Part shown: positions 6,264 to 7,782 of the stretch, piece by piece
Layout: each line of letters begins with the position of its first letter
How positions within the stretch are numbered: position 1 is the first letter of the stretch
From: Pseudomonadota bacterium
GTDB taxonomy: Bacteria > Pseudomonadota > Gammaproteobacteria > Burkholderiales > Burkholderiaceae_C
DNA length: 7,782 nt
Direction: 5' to 3'
NCBI GenBank assembly: GCA_023410975.1
Contig: JAEYPG010000132.1
Coordinates: 1-7,782 of the forward strand
The notes under the pieces: model-generated
Told to the model about the DNA's origin: nothing
Seen by the model: only the letters and a program-made list of their open reading frames with translations
Database searches by the model: none
Position numbers and translations under genes: made by a program

Positions 6264-7416
6264 GGTACTCGCCTTCCGGGTAGGCCAGCGTGGTGGGGTG
6301 GTCGCAGGCGGCCTCCAGGCGTGCCAGCAGGTAGCCGTCCACGCCGGCGTCGCTGCCCGCGCCGGCCACGATCTTGTGGAACAGGTCCGGCCCCACGCCG
6401 CCGGAGCAAGAGAAGGTCAGCAGCAGGCCGCCGGGCTCCAGCAGCTTCAGCGCCAGGCGGTTGATGTCCTTGTAGGCGCGCGCGGCGCGCTCGGCGTGCG
6501 CGGCCGAGGGCGCGAACTTGGGCGGGTCCAGCACGATGGCGTCGAAGCGCTCCTCGCGCTGCAGGCAGCCGCGCAGGTACTGGTTGACGTCGGCGTCGGC
6601 GAATTCCGCGCGCGCCAGGTCGAAGCCGTTGAGCTCCACGTGCGCCTTGGCGCGCGCCAGCGCGGGGCCGGAGGAATCCACGCTCACCACGCGCGTCGCG
6701 CCGCCGGCCAGCGCCGCGACGCTGAAGCCGCCGGTGTAGCTGTAGCAGTTGAGCACGCGCTGTGCGCCCAGGCGCTTCACCCACTCCATGAAGCGCAGCC
6801 GGTTGTCGCGCTGGTCCAGGTAGTAGCCGGTCTTGTGGCCCTCGGCCACGTCCAGCGTCAGGCGCCAGCCGTGCTCGCGGATCGTGACCGCGGTGTCGCC
6901 TTCGCCGCGCAGCCAGCCGCTGACCGGCTCCAGGCCTTCGAGGCCGCGCACGCCCGAGTCGGAGCGCTCGTAGAGCCGCGCCAAGCCCGTGGCGGCCAGC
7001 AGCGCGTCGGCAATCGTGTCCTTCCAGCGCTCCACGCCGGCGGAGAGGAACTGCGCGCTGAGCACGTCGGCGTAGCGGTCCACGATCAGCCCCGGCAGCC
7101 CGTCGGCCTCGCCGTGGACCAGCCGCACGCCGTCGCTGTCGATGGGCAGCCTGCTGCGCAGCTGCACGGCCTGCTCGATGCGGCGCTGGAAGAAGGCGGC
7201 GTCGATGCGCTCGCTCTCGTCGAAGCTCCAGGCGCGCACGCGGATGGAAGAGGTGGGGCTGAAGGCGCCCCAGGCCAGGAAGCGCCCTTCGGCGCTTTCC
7301 ACGCGCACGGTCTCGCCGGAATCGGCCTTGCCCTTGGCAATGGAGCCTTCGAACACCCAGGGATGCTTGCGCAGCAGCGAGCGCTCTTTGCCCTCGCGAA
7401 GTCGGATCGATTTCAT
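6235..7416 (-). CDS. rlmI: 23S rRNA (cytosine-1962-C5) methyltransferase, RlmI-type
   Basis: This is a class I SAM-dependent methyltransferase expected to make m5C1962 in 23S rRNA. Its 393 residues compare with 396 for E. coli RlmI. The N-terminal PUA-like RNA-binding domain covers about residues 1-75 and includes the typical LLRKHPWVFEGSI. A middle segment carries GHKTGYYLDQRDNR (193-206), a strong family signature. The Rossmann methyltransferase domain has motif I VLNCYSYTGGF (221-231), an acidic residue in VVSVDSS (243-249), motif IV LDPPKF (296-301) and the catalytic cysteine in TFSCSGG (Cys337). I start it at ATG 7416, matching the family N-terminus. The frame stays open to 7488, but those 24 residues do not look like the family. 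No good Shine-Dalgarno sequence is seen. It lies 105 bases behind xerC on the same strand. Other subtypes of this rRNA methyltransferase family are possible. Confidence 0.92.
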   Translation of the reverse strand: MKSIRLREGKERSLLRKHPWVFEGSIAKGKADSGETVRVESAEGRFLAWGAFSPTSSIRVRAWSFDESERIDAAFFQRRIEQAVQLRSRLPIDSDGVRLVHGEADGLPGLIVDRYADVLSAQFLSAGVERWKDTIADALLAATGLARLYERSDSGVRGLEGLEPVSGWLRGEGDTAVTIREHGWRLTLDVAEGHKTGYYLDQRDNRLRFMEWVKRLGAQRVLNCYSYTGGFSVAALAGGATRVVSVDSSGPALARAKAHVELNGFDLARAEFADADVNQYLRGCLQREERFDAIVLDPPKFAPSAAHAERAARAYKDINRLALKLLEPGGLLLTFSCSGGVGPDLFHKIVAGAGSDAGVDGYLLARLEAACDHPTTLAYPEGEYLKGLVVMKK

Positions 7417-7521
7417 GGGGGCGGATTGTCCATGCCCCCACTCGCCCGCCCGGCGGCGCAGGGCTTCGCGATCAGCGCAGCCCGTCACGCCCGGCGCGGG
7501 CGCGTGCGCCGCCGCGGGCCG
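7417..7521 (-). other. Short intergenic region between xerC and rlmI
   Basis: These 105 bases are very GC-rich. A small inverted repeat, GGCGC (7499-7503) and GCGCC (7506-7510), lies within a run of CG-rich sequence after the xerC stop, but there is no T run and no convincing promoter. I see no tRNA or small gene here. The stretch most likely just links two co-transcribed genes. Confidence 0.4.
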
Positions 7522-7782
7522 TCAACCGTCCTTCTTCTTCGCCCGCGGGTGCGCCGCGTCGTACACCTTGGCCAGGTGCTGGAAGTCCAGCCGCGTGTAG
7601 ATCTGGGTGGTGGTGATGCTGGCGTGGCCCAGCAGCTCCTGCACCGCGCGCAGGTCGCCGCTGGATTGCAGCAGGTGCGAGGCGTAGCTGTGGCGCAGCA
7701 TGTGCGGATGCACCGAGGTCGGCAGACCGGCCTGCAGCGCCTGGCGCCGCAGCCGCGAGCGCACCTGCGAGGCGGTCAGCCG
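7522..7782 (-). CDS. xerC: Tyrosine recombinase XerC, C-terminal part (5' truncated by window)
   Basis: These are the last 86 residues of the chromosome-dimer resolution recombinase that acts with XerD at dif. The frame is open through the right edge, so the gene starts outside the window; the GTG at 7764 is an internal codon. The catalytic half is clear. HPHMLRHSYASHLL supplies the HxxR box (equivalent to His240 and Arg243 of E. coli XerC), VQELLGHASITTTQ supplies the second histidine, and IYTRLDF holds the nucleophilic tyrosine. The first catalytic arginine and the lysine lie outside the window. The tail LAKVYDAAHPRAKKK is characteristic of XerC in proteobacteria and helps separate it from XerD and phage integrases. 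On the minus strand it lies upstream of rlmI, with 105 bases between, and could be co-transcribed with it. Confidence 0.93.
   Translation of the reverse strand, partial: RLTASQVRSRLRRQALQAGLPTSVHPHMLRHSYASHLLQSSGDLRAVQELLGHASITTTQIYTRLDFQHLAKVYDAAHPRAKKKDG

Noticed and set aside
6131..7441. A 436-codon minus-strand open frame overlapping rlmI
   Set aside because: It is out of frame with rlmI and rich in R, A and G, typical of an alternative frame of GC-rich coding DNA.
7417..7488. N-terminal extension of rlmI to 7488
   Set aside because: The extra 24 residues do not resemble the RlmI family N-terminus, whereas MKSIRLREGKERSLL does.
7522..7782. Tyrosine recombinase as a phage or island integrase
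   Set aside because: The C-terminal tail LAKVYDAAHPRAKKK and the housekeeping neighbours fit chromosomal XerC; no attachment-site repeats or tRNA are nearby.

Overview
The window is GC-rich DNA with densely packed genes. It looks like a chromosomal segment of a betaproteobacterium, most likely Burkholderiales and perhaps Comamonadaceae. That placement rests on remembered protein character (GlmS, RlmI, XerC, NodT-type efflux protein) and on the gene order glmS / lrp-type regulator / rlmI / xerC; no search was run. There are eight protein-coding genes, of which the two at the edges are partial. I see no rRNA, tRNA, CRISPR array or insertion sequence, and no gene-free stretch longer than about 160 bases.

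Layout. On the + strand, 1-614 is the C-terminal part of an outer-membrane factor of an RND-type efflux pump, followed at 743-1186 by a small membrane protein with a topoisomerase-type Cys4 zinc ribbon. A stem-loop region separates this from a minus-strand block read from right to left: glmS (5621-3792), a polysaccharide deacetylase-like protein (3728-2766), a FemAB/Acetyltransf_6-like acyltransferase (2769-1831) and a GNAT acetyltransferase (1818-1261). An AT-rich intergenic region (5622-5777) divides glmS from a divergent Lrp/AsnC regulator (5778-6263, +). That regulator converges on, and overlaps by 29 bases, the minus-strand 23S rRNA methyltransferase gene rlmI (7416-6235). The C-terminal part of xerC lies upstream of rlmI on the minus strand and runs off the right edge.

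How the genes may work together. GlmS makes glucosamine-6-phosphate, the entry point to UDP-GlcNAc. Directly downstream, three tightly packed genes encode a putative N-deacetylase and two acyltransferase-like proteins; the first two overlap by ATGA. This suggests remodelling of an amino-sugar polymer or surface glycan by removing an N-acetyl group and adding another acyl or aminoacyl group, similar in logic to NodB followed by NodA. This is an inference. The cassette also looks less GC-rich than glmS and its other neighbours. It is the best candidate here for an undescribed system, together with the repeat-bearing AT-rich control region between glmS and the regulator gene. The remaining genes look like ordinary housekeeping or efflux functions.
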